The notes: generated from the letters alone by a model not told the origin. Numbered from the stretch's first letter, positions 24,583-34,569 are shown. The stretch: DNA of 46,642 nt from an uncultured Collinsella sp. (GCA_959026725.1 CAUFMG010000018.1:1-46642), one strand, 5' to 3'. Made by a program: numbers and translations.

Positions 24583-24722
24583 GCGGGCTCCGGGTGCGGT
24601 AAGGTGACGTGAAACAAGCGGGCGCTGACCTTTTGGTCGCGCCCGTGAAGTTGAACGTCAGATTGCCGTGCCCGGAGCCCGCGCAGCGCCGAGCAGTTAC
24701 GCCGTTTGTAAAACGGCGTAAC
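24583..24722. repeat. Compound palindrome C and adjoining hairpin downstream of larE
   Basis: GCGGGCTCCGGG (24583-24594) pairs perfectly with CCCGGAGCCCGC (24671-24682). The pairing continues inward with a few wobble or mismatched pairs to TGACGT/ACGTCA. Inside, CGGGCGC (24619-24625) and GCGCCCG (24639-24645) form a hairpin with a TTTT loop. A second hairpin, GTTACGCCGTTT/AAACGGCGTAAC (24696-24722), directly abuts the larE stop and may act in ending that transcript, though no T-run follows. Confidence 0.8.
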
Positions 24723-25601
24723 CTAAAGGTTCATGTTGCCGTGGATGTAGGGGGTGACCTCGGGGGAGATGTGGTCGCAGCCCAGCTCGCGCAGCGCGGA
24801 CTCGATAACGGCGGGCAGCGGGGTCTTGCCCTTCTCGTCGACGGCGGCACCGCCGAAGGTGGCAATCTTGGCAACATCTGCGGGTGCGGCCTCGATATGC
24901 ATGCAGCCGCCGACCAGGCGTGCGCGTACCTGTGCCAGATCAAGATCGTGCAGGTAATCCTCGCAGGCGCGGATTAAATCGACCTTCTCGCGCGTAAGCT
25001 CCTCGCCCGTGGGGACGCGGGTGGCAAGACATGCTCCCGCCGGCAGGTTCCAAACGGGATAGCCCCATGCGCGCAGCAGCTCGCGCTCTTCGTCCTTGGT
25101 AAAGCCGACCTCCATGAGAGGGGAGCGTACGCCGAGCTCTTCTGCCGCACGCATGCCGGGGCGGTAGTCACCGCGATCGCTTGCATTGCTGCCATCGATG
25201 ACGGTGGGAAAGCCGAGCGACTTGGCGTGGTTGACGATGGCGGTAAAGCCGGCGTGCTTGCAGTGGTAGCAGCGATTAGCATCGTTGCAGGCTACTTGGG
25301 GGAGCTGCAGCTGATCCACCGAAAGATTGAGCACGGGGAGCTTAAAATGCGGCCCCTCATTGGCCTGTCCATCAACGGACTGCTCAAACGAAGTCTGTTC
25401 GGGCGTGCCGATGAGCGGCGTGGTGAGATGGATGAGGAGGGTATTGGTAGGCATGATGCGGGCGCACACGGCGGCCAAAAAGCTGCTGTCAACGCCGCCG
25501 GAAAACCCGATGGCCACGCGCCCGTATGCCAAAAGCAGCTGTTCGAGCGCCGATAGCTTGTCTTGAAGCTCCTCTGCGGGTGCCGTGGTGTCTAAAATCA
25601 T
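24723..25601 (-). CDS. larE: ATP-dependent sacrificial sulfur transferase LarE
   Basis: A 292-residue PP-loop enzyme that supplies sulphur for the nickel-pincer cofactor of lactate racemase and related enzymes, by AMP activation of a pyridinium biscarboxylate. The PP-loop FSGGVDSS is at about residues 33-40. CNDANRCYHCK holds clustered cysteines. The key Cys of the family is seen in PAGACLATRVPTGEEL. Cysteine-sacrificing and iron-sulphur types are both known; which one applies is not certain. LarB, LarC and LarA are not in this window. The ribosome site AAGGAACG precedes the ATG. Confidence 0.9.
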   Translation of the reverse strand: MILDTTAPAEELQDKLSALEQLLLAYGRVAIGFSGGVDSSFLAAVCARIMPTNTLLIHLTTPLIGTPEQTSFEQSVDGQANEGPHFKLPVLNLSVDQLQLPQVACNDANRCYHCKHAGFTAIVNHAKSLGFPTVIDGSNASDRGDYRPGMRAAEELGVRSPLMEVGFTKDEERELLRAWGYPVWNLPAGACLATRVPTGEELTREKVDLIRACEDYLHDLDLAQVRARLVGGCMHIEAAPADVAKIATFGGAAVDEKGKTPLPAVIESALRELGCDHISPEVTPYIHGNMNL

Positions 25602-25774
25602 GAAACGTTCCTTATCGTTGAGTACTCGATCGAAAACTATAATCCTAATGCGTTACTTGCCATAAGACTTCTATCTGTGTAACGAAAGTGCAATATGGTA
25701 TATACGTTATATACAAGTTGCCAAATGCGGTAGAGTTGCGGCAATGCGACAGCGAGAGTCGATGGGGGACCGAT

Positions 25775-26425
25775 ATGATCAAGGCTGTTATTTTTGACAT
25801 GGATGGAACGCTGGTCGATACCGAGCGTTTGGGGATTAAGGCCTGGAAGGCAGGCGCCGCTGAGCTGGGGCTCGCGATTGATGAAGCGCTGATCCATCAG
25901 TTTATCGGCCGCACGCTGCCCGATGTTATGGACATCCTTGATGAGCATTACGGCAGCCATGAAACCACCGAGGCGATCTATCGTCGCCACAAGGAGATTC
26001 GCGACGAGATGGTCAAGACCGAACTGGAACTTAAGGCCGGTGCCGCCGAGTGCCTAGACGAGCTGCTGGCTGCGGGCTATCACGTGGGTCTAGCGACGTC
26101 GTCGCGCCTCGTTACGGCCGAGCGCAACCTTAAGATGGTCGGTCTTTTTGGCAAGTTTGAAACGGTAACGTGTGGCGAGGACGTCGTGCACGGCAAGCCC
26201 GACCCCGAGATGTATCTGCTCGCCTGCGAGCGCGCGGGCTTTGCTCCCGAGGAATGTGCCGTGGTCGAGGATTCGCGCAACGGCTGCGTCTCGGGCATCA
26301 CGGCCGGATGCCATGTCTTCGCCGTCCCCGATATCGTGCCGCTGCCGCAGGACGTGGTGGATGGCTGCGAGGCCGTGCTCGATACGCTGTTCGACCTGGC
26401 GGCGGCAATCAAGACTGTGCGCTAG
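25775..26425 (+). CDS. HAD-superfamily phosphatase/phosphomutase, beta-PGM-like
   Basis: A 216-residue haloacid-dehalogenase hydrolase with cap type C1. Motif I is FDMDGTLVDTE (residues 7-17), with the nucleophile Asp and the second Asp two residues later. Motif II appears as LATSSR, motif III as KPDPEMYLLA and motif IV as VVEDSRNG. This pattern fits beta-phosphoglucomutase and related sugar phosphatases. The substrate is unknown. The start at 25775 follows GGGGGAC. It is convergent with the LacI gene at 26539, with a shared terminator hairpin between. Confidence 0.88.
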   Translation: MIKAVIFDMDGTLVDTERLGIKAWKAGAAELGLAIDEALIHQFIGRTLPDVMDILDEHYGSHETTEAIYRRHKEIRDEMVKTELELKAGAAECLDELLAAGYHVGLATSSRLVTAERNLKMVGLFGKFETVTCGEDVVHGKPDPEMYLLACERAGFAPEECAVVEDSRNGCVSGITAGCHVFAVPDIVPLPQDVVDGCEAVLDTLFDLAAAIKTVR

Positions 26426-26464
26426 AAAATTGCGGCGTTGAAACGAGCGATTGCTCATGTTTGC

Positions 26465-26512
26465 GCTTAAGCAAAAGGGGTCCGGCAATGGTCGGGCCCC
26501 TTTTGCTTAAGC
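26465..26512. terminator. Bidirectional terminator between HAD and LacI genes
   Basis: GCTTAAGCAAAAGGGG (26465-26480) and CCCCTTTTGCTTAAGC (26497-26512) are perfect 16-base arms, with T or A runs on both sides of the GC core. The placement between convergent genes suggests it serves both. Confidence 0.85.
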
Positions 26513-26538
26513 GGCGACTTAGCATACTCGCGGGCGTG

Positions 26539-27648
26539 CTATAGATACGCACCGAGGTTGATGGCCGTGGCGTCGGTCTGGCTGCTTGCCTGGGTGCTGG
26601 CGCGTTCCAGTAGGAACGGACGTACCAGTTCTTGGCGGTTGATATCCTCGGCGGCGACTGCGGTGACGGTACGCGCTGCGGAGCCGACACGGATATGCTT
26701 GATCTTTGCCGGGGCCTTGTTCTCGATTTGCTCCATCAGCAGTTGGACACCCTTGCGGCCAATCTCGTAGCCCGGGGGCGCTACCGTAGTGAGCGGGACC
26801 GATCCGCTCCAAGCGAGCGGGTTGCCATCGCAGCCTGCTACGCGTACTTGCCCGGGGACAGAGATGCCCTTGTCGACCAGTGCCGAAACGACGCCCGAGG
26901 CCAACACATCGGTCAGGCCGACGACAAAATCGGGACGTTCGTCCGCGGGGCGCTCGGCGATTTGGGCACCGATGCCGTAGCCGTCGGCAGCGGTATTCCA
27001 TTCGCCGGCGTCGATGACTTCGATCTTGATATCGGGGTGCAGGGCGAGCGCCTTATGAATGCCAAGGACGCGCAGGGTGAGTTGCATAAATGCTGCTCGG
27101 CCGACGACGACAATATGGTGCGCGCCGCGGGCGATGGCAAGTTCGGCAATGATGCGACCCTGGGCCTCATTGTCGGCCGCTACGTAGTAGCCGGGCTCGG
27201 AGCAATGGATGTCCAGATGGACGATCGGCACGGGCATCTTGGTCATGGCGGGGTGCCAGTCGGGGGATGCCATGGGCTGAACCATGACGCCGGACATCTG
27301 GGTGCCCATAAAGTAGCGCAGGTAATGATCCTCGAGAATATCGTCGTTATCGGCGTTGGCGATGAGCAAGTCGTAGCCGTGCTTGCGGGCCTCGTTGTGG
27401 GCGCCGCTGGCGATTTGGAGCGAAAAGCCGTGATCGAGACGGGGGAGCACCAGGCCAAAGGACTTGGTGGCGCCGCCCGCGAGCTGACGGGCGCTTTGGT
27501 TGGGCAGGTAGCCAAGGCGATTGATGGTCTCGTTGATGAGCTTGAGGGTCTCGGGGCGCAGCTTTTCGGGGTGGTTGAGCGCGTTGGAAACCGTGCCCAA
27601 CGAAACCCCGGCCTCGCGCGCGACGTCGCTGATTTTTACCTTTGCCAT
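26539..27648 (-). CDS. LacI-family transcriptional regulator
   Basis: A 369-residue regulator. The helix-turn-helix VKISDVAREAGVSLGTVSNALN and hinge RLGYLPNQSARQLAGG are at the N-terminus. The effector domain shows SFGLVLPRLDHGFSLQIASGA and VAGCDGNPLAWSGSVPLTTV. The start at 27648 follows AAAGGGG; the longer open frame upstream runs through a REP copy. The closest divergent gene is glmS (310 bp away), but a local target is not evident. The C-terminus beyond the effector fold (about 25 residues) is unusually long. Confidence 0.88.
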   Translation of the reverse strand: MAKVKISDVAREAGVSLGTVSNALNHPEKLRPETLKLINETINRLGYLPNQSARQLAGGATKSFGLVLPRLDHGFSLQIASGAHNEARKHGYDLLIANADNDDILEDHYLRYFMGTQMSGVMVQPMASPDWHPAMTKMPVPIVHLDIHCSEPGYYVAADNEAQGRIIAELAIARGAHHIVVVGRAAFMQLTLRVLGIHKALALHPDIKIEVIDAGEWNTAADGYGIGAQIAERPADERPDFVVGLTDVLASGVVSALVDKGISVPGQVRVAGCDGNPLAWSGSVPLTTVAPPGYEIGRKGVQLLMEQIENKAPAKIKHIRVGSAARTVTAVAAEDINRQELVRPFLLERASTQASSQTDATAINLGAYL

Positions 27649-27697
27649 AGCGGCCCCTTTGATGCGTTTCAAGTACAAGCCAGATTGTAGCATCCCA

Positions 27698-27746
27698 AAC
27701 CTACCAAAAAGGGACAGGTTTATTTTGGCAGGTTTATCTGGGGAAA
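27698..27746 (-). repeat. REP element, CCTGCC family, copy 3 (reverse)
   Basis: AACCTACCAAAA (minus copy of the right arm) and TTTTGGCAGGTT with the GGGACAG loop, followed by the tail TATCTGGGGAAA. It lies 50 bp upstream of the LacI start. Confidence 0.85.
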
Positions 27747-27762
27747 CGCCGTTGCCAGCGCG

Positions 27763-27797
27763 ACCACCACGAAGGGGGCAGGTACCTTTGTGGTGGT
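27763..27797. repeat. REP-like hairpin ACCACCAC/GTGGTGGT
   Basis: ACCACCACGAAGG (27763-27775) and CCTTTGTGGTGGT (27785-27797) pair with one G-T, around GGGGCAGGTA. The sequence differs from the CCTGCC family. Confidence 0.75.
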
Positions 27798-27825
27798 TTG
27801 GACCGGCTGGACGTGTGTGCATCGA

Positions 27826-27885
27826 GTGGTATCTAAGTTGAGATACCACCTCTGGTATATCAGCTTGCGTTTGCGTGAGTACAAT
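27826..27885 (+). promoter_or_regulatory. Operator-like palindrome and possible promoter of glmS
   Basis: GTGGTATCT (27826-27834) and AGATACCAC (27841-27849) are a perfect inverted repeat with a six-base spacer. A second GGTAT half-site follows at 27854-27858. TACAAT (27880-27885) could be the -10, with a poor -35. The TGGTAT...ATACCA form recalls GntR/NagR-type sites, which would suit an amino-sugar gene; this is inference. No glmS ribozyme was recognised in the 75 bases before the start. Confidence 0.5.
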
Positions 27886-27959
27886 ACTCGAACGTTATGC
27901 GTCTCAGCGCCCCCTGTGCGTGGACGTTTTGCAGTCAAGCGGACGAAGGGATTTATCCT

Positions 27960-29807
<1,848 letters not shown>

Positions 29808-29830
29808 TTGGTTCCGCCATTCTGGCGACC

Positions 29831-29868
29831 AAGGCCCGGCTCCGTTGCAGCGGAGCCGGGCCTTGTTT
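29831..29868 (+). terminator. Terminator of glmS
   Basis: AAGGCCCGGCTCCG and CGGAGCCGGGCCTT are perfect 14-base arms around TTGCAG, followed by GTTT. Confidence 0.88.
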
Positions 29869-29870
29869 CA

Positions 29871-29920
29871 TTTGCCCAGATAAAACCTGCCAAAATGAAC
29901 CTGTCCCTATTTGGCAGGTT
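29871..29920 (+). repeat. REP element, CCTGCC family, copy 4
   Basis: TTTGCCCAGATAA tail, AACCTGCCAAAA and TTTGGCAGGTT arms. The right end of the repeat supplies bases of the TAA stop codon (29919-29921) of the GntR gene on the minus strand. Confidence 0.85.
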
Positions 29921-30650
29921 AGCGGAGCTTGCTGGTCTCGAAGTACTCGGGGAACTGGTCCAGAACCTCGGTCTGGTTGCGGAACATCATATGCAGGTGC
30001 TTGCTGACCAAAAAGCTCGCTTCGATGGGGTCGCGACCGGCGATAGCGCGGCGAATCTGCTTGTGCTCGTTCACGATGTCCTGATTGTCGAGAACCTGCG
30101 TGGCAGCGCGCAGCCAGCGGAAGCGCTCCAGGTCGGCATTGGTCTCTTCGAGCCACGACCACACGGTGCTGCGACATGCGATGCTAAAAATCATGTGATG
30201 CATGAGGTTGTCGCTCAAAAAGAAGCCGATGCGATCCTCTTCGGCCATGGCCTTTTCCTGCAGCACGATGGCGCGGTCGAGCTGCTCGATGCCAGCCGAC
30301 GTGGCGCGCGCGCAGCACTCCACGATCACCTGCTTTTCCAGATGCTCGCGGATGTAACAGGCACTCTCGGCAAGGGTGAGGTTGATGGGCGAGACGTAGG
30401 TACCGCTCTGGGGCACGGTGCGCACCAGGCCTTCCTGCGCCAAACGAACCAAAGCCTCGCGCACAGGGGTGCGCCCCATATCTAGGTCGTCGCAAAGTTG
30501 CTTGACGCCCAGCTTTTCGCCCGGCTTGTAATCCAGGTAGACGATTTTGCGTCGAATGGTGTGGTAGGACTGGTCCTGTAGGCTCGTTTCCTGCTCGCCG
30601 ACGTGCATCGATTCTTCCATAGCGCCTCGCAACTGTTCTATCAAACTCAT
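29919..30650 (-). CDS. GntR-family (FadR subfamily, FCD domain) regulator
   Basis: A 243-residue regulator. The winged helix is at about residues 25-95, with IRRKIVYLDYKPGEKLGVKQLCDDLDMGRTPVREALVRLAQEGLV a standard GntR DNA-binding domain. An all-helical FCD effector domain follows, with metal-ligand-like His in DNLMHHMIF and SKHLHMMF. It is divergent from the YeiH-type exporter at 30814, so that gene is a possible target. Its stop codon lies at the edge of a REP copy, which may have replaced the original C-terminus. Confidence 0.9.
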   Translation of the reverse strand: MSLIEQLRGAMEESMHVGEQETSLQDQSYHTIRRKIVYLDYKPGEKLGVKQLCDDLDMGRTPVREALVRLAQEGLVRTVPQSGTYVSPINLTLAESACYIREHLEKQVIVECCARATSAGIEQLDRAIVLQEKAMAEEDRIGFFLSDNLMHHMIFSIACRSTVWSWLEETNADLERFRWLRAATQVLDNQDIVNEHKQIRRAIAGRDPIEASFLVSKHLHMMFRNQTEVLDQFPEYFETSKLR

Positions 30651-30813
30651 ATGTCAGTTGTTAATTATGCCGCGAGTCAGCTCTCCGCGGTGGGTAATTC
30701 GGCTGTTGCCTGAGAACTATCGCGGCATCTTAGTCTGTGTTTGCGCAAGGCTGTGCTCAATGTTGCCGTATCATAAGCCGTCGCAAACGTGAAATAGAAA
30801 GAAGGAATCCCAT

Positions 30814-31848
30814 ATGCAACTGGCAAATATCGTACGCGAGCGCTGGAAAGGCGTCTTGTTCTGCCTGATCATCGCCATTCCCGCGACGTTGCTCGGCAAA
30901 CAGATTGAGGTGGTCGGCGGGCCGGTATTTGCCATCCTTTTTGGCATGGTCCTGGCGCTCGTCTTTCCCAAGAATCGTCGCGAACAGCTCACCGCCGGCG
31001 TTACCTATACGTCCAAAAAAGTCTTGCAGTACGCGGTTATCCTGCTTGGCTTTGGCATGAACCTCTCCCAGATTCTGTCCAAGGGCGCCCAGTCGCTACC
31101 GATTATCGTGGCAACGATCTCGACATCGCTTGTCATCGCCTTTGTGCTCTGCCGCGTTATGAACGTGCCGGGCAAGATCGCGACGCTTGTAGGTGTGGGT
31201 TCGTCGATTTGCGGCGGTTCGGCCATTGCTGCGACCGCGCCCGTCATCGATGCCGACGATCGCGAGATTGCCCAGGCTATTTCGGTCATCTTCCTGTTTA
31301 ACGTTATCGCGGCGCTCGTGTTTCCAACGCTCGGCGGCATGCTCGGGCTGACCAACGAGGGCTTTGGCCTGTTTGCCGGTACCGCCATCAACGACACCTC
31401 GTCCGTAACGGCTGCGGCGAGCGCTTGGGACAGCATGCATCCCGGCGCCAATGTGCTCGAGAGCGCCACAGTGGTCAAGCTCACCAGGACGCTGGCCATT
31501 ATTCCCATCACGTTGGTCCTCGCATGCTGGCAGATGCATCTGGCACGCAAGGCCGGTGGCGACGCTAAGAGCACGTTCTCGCTTAAACGCGCGTTTCCCA
31601 TGTTCGTGCTGTTCTTTGTGCTGGCGAGCGTGATCACCACGGTGCTTCAGCTTCCCGCGTCCTTTACGGCGCCCATCAAGGAGCTGTCGAAATTCTTTAT
31701 TGTGATGGCCATGGCGGCTATTGGCTTTAATACCGATATCGTCGAGCTGGTCAAAAAGGGCGGCAAGCCCATCGCATTGGGCTTTTGCTGCTGGATTGGC
31801 ATTGCGTGCATGAGTTTGGGAATGCAACACGTACTGGGAATCTGGTAG
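30814..31848 (+). CDS. YeiH-family putative sulfate exporter (UPF0324)
   Basis: An integral membrane protein of 344 residues with about ten membrane segments. Family motifs include ILLGFGMNLSQILSKG, GVGSSICGGSAIAATAPVIDADDREIAQAISVIFLFN, and GTAINDTSSVTAAASAW. The protein group is annotated as putative sulfate exporters; transport substrate evidence is limited. AGAAGGAAT precedes the ATG. It is divergent from the GntR gene. Confidence 0.9.
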   Translation: MQLANIVRERWKGVLFCLIIAIPATLLGKQIEVVGGPVFAILFGMVLALVFPKNRREQLTAGVTYTSKKVLQYAVILLGFGMNLSQILSKGAQSLPIIVATISTSLVIAFVLCRVMNVPGKIATLVGVGSSICGGSAIAATAPVIDADDREIAQAISVIFLFNVIAALVFPTLGGMLGLTNEGFGLFAGTAINDTSSVTAAASAWDSMHPGANVLESATVVKLTRTLAIIPITLVLACWQMHLARKAGGDAKSTFSLKRAFPMFVLFFVLASVITTVLQLPASFTAPIKELSKFFIVMAMAAIGFNTDIVELVKKGGKPIALGFCCWIGIACMSLGMQHVLGIW

Positions 31849-31900
31849 AGAAGTAGCTTGTTTGCGTGCTGGTTGCTGGTGAGCGCATTCTCACGGTGGA

Positions 31901-31965
31901 GCGATAGGAGCTCTTGCGGGTATGGCTTGTCCGCAGGTTTATAAGTCCCGAAGAGCTCTTATCGC
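31901..31965. repeat. Long hairpin between YeiH gene and NtrC-like gene
   Basis: GCGATAGGAGCTCTTGCGGG (31901-31920) pairs with CCCGAAGAGCTCTTATCGC (31947-31965), with one mismatch and one bulge, around a 26-base loop. No T-run follows, so it is not a simple terminator; it lies in the 5' region of the next gene. Confidence 0.75.
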
Positions 31966-32114
31966 CCCGCCAGGATGGCGATGCGGGGCAACACCTATAC
32001 TCGCAGGACGGCGCTTTCTGCCCTATAGTGTTTGGTGAGCAATATCGTTCAATTTTGAAACACTCGGTCGTACGACCGTCGGCGGTTGCACGTCGCCGCG
32101 GACAGGGGCAAATC

Positions 32115-33332
32115 ATGGATAGCGATGCCAAGCTGAACATCTTGACCGATGCCCTAGCTGCTGCCGGGGCCTCGGCATTGGCAATCGATGCGCGTGGGGA
32201 CGTCGCGATCTCGACCATGAATGACGCGGCGCTTGAGCGGGATGCGGCAGCTTTTGTCGCTGAGCGTCTCGACCGTATAGGAGACGGCGCGCGTCTGGTT
32301 ATGGGGCGTGCGGGTACGCGCCTGAGCCTGACCGTTCGCCCCACCGACAAAGAGGGCGGGAGGCTTTGGGTCGTTGTGGTCCGCGAGGTGCGCGCCGCCG
32401 CCGCGCATGCGGGCATCGAGTGGTTCAATGCCGATGAAGTCGAGGCTCGCTACGAGTCGAGTACGTACGGCATCGTTGAGGGGGCGGCCTCGGTGGCTGC
32501 GCCGGTTGCAGAGAGTTACGCGCGCGGTGTGCCTCTTATGCTCGAGGGCGAGCTGGGAGCGGGTCAGGTCGAGATCGCCAAGCGCCTCTATCTGGACGGT
32601 CCTTTTGCCGATCAGCCCTTTGTTTCCGTTGCGCTCGATGAGCTCACCGAGCGCGGTTGGCGCCATGTACTCAAAAGCGTCGAATCGCCGTTGTTCCAAA
32701 TGGGGCCGACCCTTTGCATTGAGGGCTGGAACGCGGTTGGCCCCCAGCGCCTCCGCGAGCTGGTCTCCACGATGACCGACACCGCGTTGGCGACGCGCTG
32801 CCATGTGGTGCTGACGGCGAATGACATGCCGGGCGGCGGCGAAAGTGATCAAGCCGCCTTTGTGACCGAGCGCTTCGCCTGTGCGGTGAGCGTCGCGCCG
32901 GCAATCGCCGAGCAGGGAGCCGCGTCGACGAAGGTCGCGCGCTATTTGGAATATCTCGCTGATGCATTTGGGACGGCAGCGCCCACGCTGTCTGCCGCGG
33001 CGACGAAGACGCTCGATGCTTACCGCTGGCCGCGCAACTATCTGCAGCTCCGCGAGGTCTCGGAACGACTGTATATATTGGTGGGGACGGGCACGGTGGA
33101 CCGCGCTGTGGCGGAGGAAGTGCTCGCCCAAGAGGACGTGATTAAGACCGCAACCTTTGGCGCCCCGACGCTTGAAAGTGACCTGTATATCCTGCGACCG
33201 CTGGCCGATACCGAGCGAGATATCGCGCATCTGGTTGTAGACCATCTCCACGGCAACCGAACCCGTGCGGCGGAGGTGCTGGGCATAAGCCGTACAACGC
33301 TGTGGCGCTTGCTGAAGGACGATGACCGTTGA
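32115..33332 (+). CDS. Degenerate NtrC/sigma-54-activator-like regulator with Fis-type HTH
   Basis: A 405-residue protein resembling enhancer-binding regulators. An N-terminal sensory-like region (1-130) is followed by an AAA+-like module in which the usual GETGTGKE Walker A reads GELGAGQVEIAKRLY, Walker B (normally LFLDEI) reads LCIEGW, and no GAFTGA loop is seen. PRNYLQLREVSERL matches the W-PGNVREL region. The C-terminus ERDIAHLVVDHLHGNRTRAAEVLGISRTTLWRLLKDD is a clear Fis-type DNA-binding domain. ATP hydrolysis and sigma-54 contact are probably lost, so it likely acts as a plain DNA-binding regulator. AGGGG precedes the ATG. An open frame reaches further upstream but has no ribosome site. 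Confidence 0.8.
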   Translation: MDSDAKLNILTDALAAAGASALAIDARGDVAISTMNDAALERDAAAFVAERLDRIGDGARLVMGRAGTRLSLTVRPTDKEGGRLWVVVVREVRAAAAHAGIEWFNADEVEARYESSTYGIVEGAASVAAPVAESYARGVPLMLEGELGAGQVEIAKRLYLDGPFADQPFVSVALDELTERGWRHVLKSVESPLFQMGPTLCIEGWNAVGPQRLRELVSTMTDTALATRCHVVLTANDMPGGGESDQAAFVTERFACAVSVAPAIAEQGAASTKVARYLEYLADAFGTAAPTLSAAATKTLDAYRWPRNYLQLREVSERLYILVGTGTVDRAVAEEVLAQEDVIKTATFGAPTLESDLYILRPLADTERDIAHLVVDHLHGNRTRAAEVLGISRTTLWRLLKDDDR

Positions 33333-33416
33333 GCGAGGCGCCCGTGACCGCACGCGACGCGTGTGCTACAGTCCAAAGCGTTATTGTTTCGATTTGGTTA
33401 CGGCGTGCGAGGGCAT

Positions 33417-33992
33417 ATGGCTGAGACTTCAAAACCGAGCCGCAGAAGGCGGAGTGCCGCGCCGGTCAACCGACGCACGACATCGGTGACGTGGGGCAAA
33501 CACGCCTCGGGGTTTGATGGCTCGTTCAAGCGCACTAAATACGGCTATCCTTCGGCAAGCGCCCGCTTGGCAATGCAGGCAGAGTCCTCGCTGTGGGGCC
33601 GCAAACGCGTGGTGGGCTCAAAGCTCAAGCACGACGGAACGCTCGGCTACATCAGCCGCGGGGCGGCTCGCCGCAGCGGGCTCAATCCCGCCGGCTGGCA
33701 TCGCTACGTGCCGATCGTGGCCGCCGTTGCAGTGATCGTCATCGCGCTCGCTGCGCTCGGATATGCCGGCGGTGGCGCCAACTTGGACGCAATGTTTAAA
33801 TCGCCCGAGCTCGCGCATGCAGGTACAGAAGTTGTCGAGGGCGCTCAGACCCAGACGGGCGTCGCGCCCCAGCGCGGTATCGTTGCGGCGGCCTCCACCA
33901 TCGCCGATGCGCAAAAGGACGAAGACAAGCAAGGCGACGACGCCGAAACGACCCAGACAAGCGAAGCGACGACAACTCAAATATCAACATAG
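33417..33992 (+). CDS. Hypothetical single-pass membrane protein
   Basis: A 191-residue protein of unknown function. Residues 1-95 are basic (Arg/Lys-rich; SRRRRSAAPVNRR, KRTKYGYPSASAR) and likely cytoplasmic. A single membrane segment is at about 98-117 (YVPIVAAVAVIVIALAALGY), and the outside tail is Thr/Gln/Asp-rich with low complexity. No domain was recognised. It starts 84 bp after the NtrC-like gene and is ended by a palindrome three bases beyond the stop. Confidence 0.7.
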   Translation: MAETSKPSRRRRSAAPVNRRTTSVTWGKHASGFDGSFKRTKYGYPSASARLAMQAESSLWGRKRVVGSKLKHDGTLGYISRGAARRSGLNPAGWHRYVPIVAAVAVIVIALAALGYAGGGANLDAMFKSPELAHAGTEVVEGAQTQTGVAPQRGIVAAASTIADAQKDEDKQGDDAETTQTSEATTTQIST

Positions 33993-33994
33993 CT

Positions 33995-34029
33995 TGCCGG
34001 CAGAAGGGGACGTTCCTTTTCTGCCGGCA
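33995..34029. repeat. REP-like palindrome TGCCGGCAGAA/TTCTGCCGGCA
   Basis: Perfect 11-base arms (33995-34005 and 34019-34029) around GGGGACGTTCCTT. It abuts the stop codon of the membrane protein gene and lies between convergent genes, where it may end transcripts. Confidence 0.8.
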
Positions 34030-34047
34030 GTTTGGGACACTCCTGCG

Positions 34048-34569
34048 CTACCTAACGTACACCACGTTGTTGCGGCGCGGCTTTGCCTCGGGGAGTGCGT
34101 CCTCGGCGTAGCCCAGAATGCAGTTGCCCACACCGCGCAGGCTTCCGTCGGCAGGCAGACCCCACTTGGCCAGCAGTTTCAGTCCCTCGGGTGAGTCAAA
34201 GACCTCGTGCGCGCGGTGGATCCAACACGAATCGACGCCCAGCGCATAGGCTGCGTTGAGCAGGTTGCCCATGGCGAGCGAGCCGTCTTCCAGGTGCGTG
34301 GGCACGCTGCGGTCGACGAGCACCACCACAACGGTCTTGGCGCCGTAGAAGGGATCTCCCTCGCTGCCCATAACTTGTGCGTTGAGCTGCGAGAGGCGCT
34401 CGACGGTTGCGGGGTCGGTAACGGCGACAAATGTCACCGGCTGACGCCCCATGCCGCTCGGCGCGTACTGGCCTGCCTCGATAATGCGTGCGAGCTTTTC
34501 GGCTTCGACGGGGCGATCACTATAGTTACGGCAACTGCGGCGGTGGATGAGTGCCTCGATGGTCTCCAT
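34048..34569 (-). CDS. Nitroreductase-family FMN oxidoreductase
   Basis: A 173-residue flavoenzyme of the NfsA/FRP fold, using NAD(P)H to reduce nitro or quinone compounds. RRSCRNYSDRPVE near residue 10 is the FMN-binding start. PSGMGRQPVTFVAV, AAYALGVDSCWIHRAHEVF and LRGVGNCILGYAED follow in the usual order. The real substrate is unknown. AGGAGG lies before the ATG at 34569. It is divergent from the small gene at 34861. Confidence 0.9.
   Translation of the reverse strand: METIEALIHRRSCRNYSDRPVEAEKLARIIEAGQYAPSGMGRQPVTFVAVTDPATVERLSQLNAQVMGSEGDPFYGAKTVVVVLVDRSVPTHLEDGSLAMGNLLNAAYALGVDSCWIHRAHEVFDSPEGLKLLAKWGLPADGSLRGVGNCILGYAEDALPEAKPRRNNVVYVR

Noticed and set aside
24609..24977. A 122-codon frame overlapping the 3' end of larE
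   Set aside because: It starts inside compound palindrome C and runs antisense to larE.
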